In this document: piece after piece, positions 60,491 to 64,000 of the stretch
How the letters are laid out: the number at the start of each line of letters is the position of its first letter
Numbering within the stretch: position 1 is the first letter of the stretch
NCBI RefSeq assembly: GCF_023074175.1
Contig: NZ_JADPKS010000091.1
Location: forward strand, 1-64,000
Direction: 5' to 3'
Source: Bradyrhizobium sp. 139
Lineage (GTDB): Bacteria; Pseudomonadota; Alphaproteobacteria; Rhizobiales; Xanthobacteraceae
DNA: 64,000 bases
Notes under the pieces: model-generated
The model's database searches: none
The model's input: only the letters and a program-made list of their open reading frames with translations
Told to the model about the DNA's origin: nothing
Program-made: the position numbers and the translations under genes

Positions 60491-60590
60491 CGTCATTCCG
60501 GGATGCGGCGATAGGCGCAGGCCCGGAATCCATAATCCCGATCGGTGGCTATGGATTCCGGGCTCGCCCTCCGGACGCCCCGGAATGACG
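60491..60590. repeat. Palindromic repeat, family F
   Basis: CGTCATTCCGGGATGCGGCG at left and CGCCCCGGAATGACG at right; inner GGAATCCATA and TATGGATTCC arms. Within the 344-base gap between divergent mutS and the thiolase gene; nothing else identified there. Confidence 0.85.
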
Positions 60591-60728
60591 GCGGAGGTTT
60601 CATGGCTAGCATGCGCCAAGCCACGCGGTTCGCGAGAAACCGTCAATTGACCTGCCGCGGGCGCCCTCCTAAAACTCCGCCGACATTGAAGAATTTTGGC
60701 CGGACCGCGGCATTCAGGGAGAACAGCG

Positions 60729-61937
<1,209 letters not shown>

Positions 61938-61979
61938 AGCGCTCTGTCTTCGAGAGCAGGGAGCCCTGCCACAATCTCG

Positions 61980-62006
61980 TCATGGCCGGGACAAGCCCGG
62001 CCATGA
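61980..62006. terminator. GC-rich hairpin after pcaF
   Basis: TCATGGCCGGG (61980-61990) pairs with CCCGGCCATGA (61996-62006) around ACAAG. No T-tract follows, so it may be a terminator or one arm of a genus repeat. Separates pcaF from the pcaHG promoter region. Confidence 0.5.
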
Positions 62007-62066
62007 TGGACACCGAAAGACCCGAGTCAGAGCCGAAGGAACCGCTTCCCCAAATTAGTTATGTCC

Positions 62067-62072
62067 TATAAT
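62067..62072 (+). promoter_or_regulatory. Consensus -10 hexamer ahead of pcaHG
   Basis: TATAAT lies 55 bases before the pcaH ATG, in an A/T-richer stretch unusual for the region. The -35 (about 62044-62050, CTTCCC) is poor, suggesting an activator such as a PcaQ/PcaR-type regulator, which is not encoded nearby. Confidence 0.35.
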
Positions 62073-62126
62073 GATTTGCGGAAGCGTTGACCGGCGGAAA
62101 CAAAATGGCCGGGGAGGAGTTCGCCA

Positions 62127-62828
62127 ATGACATTCATCTATCCCGTCGACAGCAACAAGGCGCATCCGCTGCCGCTGTCGCCCGAATACAAGAGCTCGAT
62201 CAAGCGCGCGCCGAACAAGCCGTTGATCCCGATGCGGCACACGCTGTCGGAATTGACCGGTCCGGTCTATAGTCACGAGACCGTGCGCGAGGGCGACAAC
62301 GATCTCACCCGCCAGCACAGTGCCGAGCCGCTCGGCGAGCGCATCATCGTGCATGGCCATGTCCGCGACGAAGATGGCCGCGGCGTGCCGAACTCACTGG
62401 TCGAGATCTGGCAGGCCAATGCCTGCGGCCGCTACGTCCATGTCCGCGACCAGCATCCCGCGCCGCTCGACCCGAATTTTACCGGCGCCGGCCGCACGCA
62501 GAGCGATGCCGCGGGTTACTACCGCTTCGTCACCATCAAGCCGGGTGCTTATCCCTGGGGCAATCACCACAACGCCTGGCGTCCCGCGCATATCCATCTG
62601 TCGGTGTTCGGCCATTCCTTCGTCACGCGCCTCGTGACGCAGATGTACTTCCCGAATGATCCCTTGTTTCCGTTCGACCCGATCTTCAACTCGGTACCGG
62701 ACGAGAAAGCGCGGGCGCGGATGGTCTCGTCGTTCGATCTTGAGAACACCCAGCCCGAATGGGCGCTGTGCTACCGCTTTGACATCGTGCTGCGCGGCAA
62801 GAACGCCACGCCTATGGAGAATCAGTAA
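62127..62828 (+). CDS. pcaH: Protocatechuate 3,4-dioxygenase beta subunit
   Basis: A 233-residue intradiol dioxygenase subunit carrying the non-heme Fe(III) site. Ligands visible: Tyr103 (CGRYVHV), Tyr142 (GAYPWGNH), His155 and His157 (RPAHIHLSV). PNSLVEIWQANACGRY is the family signature. With PcaG it cleaves protocatechuate to 3-carboxy-cis,cis-muconate in the beta-ketoadipate pathway. Ribosome site GGGGAGGAG lies 10 bases before the ATG. PcaG follows without a gap. Confidence 0.95.
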   Translation: MTFIYPVDSNKAHPLPLSPEYKSSIKRAPNKPLIPMRHTLSELTGPVYSHETVREGDNDLTRQHSAEPLGERIIVHGHVRDEDGRGVPNSLVEIWQANACGRYVHVRDQHPAPLDPNFTGAGRTQSDAAGYYRFVTIKPGAYPWGNHHNAWRPAHIHLSVFGHSFVTRLVTQMYFPNDPLFPFDPIFNSVPDEKARARMVSSFDLENTQPEWALCYRFDIVLRGKNATPMENQ

Positions 62829-63431
62829 GTGCAGGACAACGAGAAGGACAACGGTATCACGCCATCGCAGACCGTCGGTCCGTTCTTCAAATACGGCCTG
62901 ACGCCGAACGGCGAATACGCCTGGAATGACGCGTTCACCAGCTCGACGCTCACGCCCGACGTCACCGGCGACCGCATCCGCATCGAGGGCCGGGTGTTCG
63001 ACGGCGACGGCATCGCCGTGCCTGACGTCATGCTGGAAATCTGGCAGGCGGACGCACAAGGGCGCTTTGCCGACCCGCAGGACAAGCGCGCGCTGCCGAA
63101 TGCCAGTTTCCGCGGCTTCGCCCGCTGCGGCACCGACAAGGACGGCAAGTATTCCTTCGACACCATCAAGCCGGGTCCGGTGCCCGATCCCGACGGCAAG
63201 CTGCAGGCGCCGCACATCGTTCTTGCGGTGTTCGGCCGCGGCATGCTGCGGCATCTCTACACCCGCGTCTATTTCAGCGACGAGGCCGGCAACGTCGCCG
63301 ATCCCGTGTTGGCGCTGGTGCCTGCCGACCGCCGCGCGACCCTGATCGCTGTGCGCGAAGCCGGCAAGCCGGTCTATCGCCTCGACCTGCGGCTCCAGGG
63401 CGGCGACGAGACGGTGTTCTTCGACGTCTGA
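62829..63431 (+). CDS. pcaG: Protocatechuate 3,4-dioxygenase alpha subunit
   Basis: A 200-residue alpha subunit. It starts at a GTG placed immediately after the pcaH TAA, so translation is coupled. GITPSQTVGPFFKYGLTP and VPDVMLEIWQADAQGRFADP match the family; as expected for alpha, the Fe ligands are not conserved (PHIVLAVF in place of HIH). Forms the (alpha-beta-Fe) dioxygenase with PcaH. Confidence 0.95.
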   Translation: MQDNEKDNGITPSQTVGPFFKYGLTPNGEYAWNDAFTSSTLTPDVTGDRIRIEGRVFDGDGIAVPDVMLEIWQADAQGRFADPQDKRALPNASFRGFARCGTDKDGKYSFDTIKPGPVPDPDGKLQAPHIVLAVFGRGMLRHLYTRVYFSDEAGNVADPVLALVPADRRATLIAVREAGKPVYRLDLRLQGGDETVFFDV

Positions 63432-63652
63432 GGCAACGCGGGCCGGCAATATCGAGTCGCCGGCACGCGGTTGTCTGCGCGTGCAATGTTTTTAGGTTTG
63501 TGTGTCAGCTTCGCTGCCCCAAAAACGATAGTTCAGCGTCCTCTCCGTATTTCTGCGTAGTTTTCCTCGCCGCGACTTTTCGCCGGTGCAATTCCGTATT
63601 TACCATGTTGATCTAGGATCGACGCGAATTTTAAGCATGGCCAGGATTTTTC

Positions 63653-64000
63653 ATGAAAATTCGCCTGTCGCTTTCTTCTGCGATCATTGCATTCGGGATC
63701 GTTCTCGCCATTGGCTTTACCGCGGTCGTCTCGACCAGCCTTTACGCCCTACGCGAGCTCAAGGTCGGCGGTCCCCTCTATTCCGACATCAAGCTGGGCA
63801 ACGACCTCATCGCCGACATCCTGCCGCCGCCGGAATACGTGATCGAGGCCTATCTCGAAGCCACCCTTGCCATGCGCGAGCCGGACCAGCTCGCGGCCCA
63901 TGGCGAGCGCCTGGTCCAGCTCCGCAAGGATTATGACGAGCGCAAGGCGTACTGGACCACCTCCAGCCTCTCGGCCGATCTGAAGTCCGCACTGGTGTCG
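63653..64000 (+). CDS. Methyl-accepting chemotaxis protein, N-terminal part (cut by window end)
   Basis: 116 residues are visible, open at the end. TM1 is MKIRLSLSSAIIAFGIVLAI and onward to about residue 33; the periplasmic part follows with GGPLYSDIKLGNDLIADILP and PPEYVIEAYL, the usual opening of alphaproteobacterial chemoreceptors with a four-helix or dCache-like sensor. HAMP and signalling domains must lie beyond the window. TTTTTC precedes ATG 63653, no good ribosome site. A histidine kinase with the same sensor cannot be fully excluded. Between 63432 and 63652 I see no other feature. Confidence 0.75.
   Translation, partial: MKIRLSLSSAIIAFGIVLAIGFTAVVSTSLYALRELKVGGPLYSDIKLGNDLIADILPPPEYVIEAYLEATLAMREPDQLAAHGERLVQLRKDYDERKAYWTTSSLSADLKSALVS

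Overview
This window is high-GC alphaproteobacterial chromosome, most likely Bradyrhizobium or a close relative. That is an inference from gene content (a RegS/RegR redox pair, PHA depolymerases, branched-chain amino acid and sulfonate-type ABC systems, an HWE kinase, protocatechuate dioxygenase) and from many intergenic palindromic repeats of the kind common in that genus. No search was run; all names come from reading the translations. Almost the whole window is ordinary chromosomal backbone.

Layout. 0.1-6.9 kb: secreted trypsin-like protease; a membrane protein / winged-helix regulator / cis-prenyltransferase cluster behind a clear operator; a broken acetyltransferase; a Tag-type DNA glycosylase; DNA polymerase IV between two small conserved-looking genes. 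6.85-11.75 kb: an accessory segment with a NAD(P)-binding protein bracketed by two copies of a 54-bp repeat, a secreted five-EF-hand protein, a 138-bp imperfect palindrome, a small orphan ORF, a decayed large serine recombinase and, at the edge, tRNA-Arg(CCG). It looks like an eroded integrative element. 11.8-24.3 kb: c-di-GMP and signalling genes (three GGDEF proteins, two with EAL, and an HWE histidine kinase) around a complete branched-chain amino acid-type ABC operon (binding protein, LivG, F, H, M; every junction from LivG to LivM is a 4-bp overlap). 24.4-36.5 kb: SDR, cytochrome P450, LLM flavin monooxygenase, DHA2-type MFS exporter, PHB-depolymerase-like esterase, a divergent monooxygenase/HxlR pair, an MBL-fold hydrolase and two GH13 glucosidases. 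36.8-43.8 kb: MmcB, RegR/RegS, an ABC-2 exporter whose two genes are separated by an inserted palindromic repeat, intracellular PhaZ, and a SprT-like metalloprotease. 44-53 kb: hypothetical protein, PBP1A-type peptidoglycan synthase, DUF1330 protein, amino acid-binding protein, O6-alkylguanine methyltransferase, GlnD. 53-60.4 kb: an SsuABC-like transporter, OsmC protein, membrane protein, MutS. 60.7-64 kb: thiolase PcaF-type, PcaH and PcaG, and the start of a methyl-accepting chemotaxis protein that runs off the end.

How it fits together. Recurrent themes are envelope/lifestyle signalling (c-di-GMP, HWE kinase, RegSR, GlnD for nitrogen, a chemoreceptor), reserve metabolism (PHA and alpha-glucans), transport of amino acids and probably sulfonates, DNA repair (DinB, Tag, MmcB, Ogt, MutS) and aromatic degradation through the beta-ketoadipate route. 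I found no CRISPR array, rRNA, intact insertion sequence or recognisable defence island. The best leads for something new are small-scale: (1) the operator-controlled membrane protein/regulator/prenyltransferase cluster at 1.5-3.3 kb; (2) a repeat-derived 49-codon reading frame that links the two ABC-exporter genes by consecutive ATGA overlaps at 40.36-40.51 kb; (3) a RegR-type binding motif between regS and regR; (4) the palindrome and repeat-flanked gene inside the decayed island.
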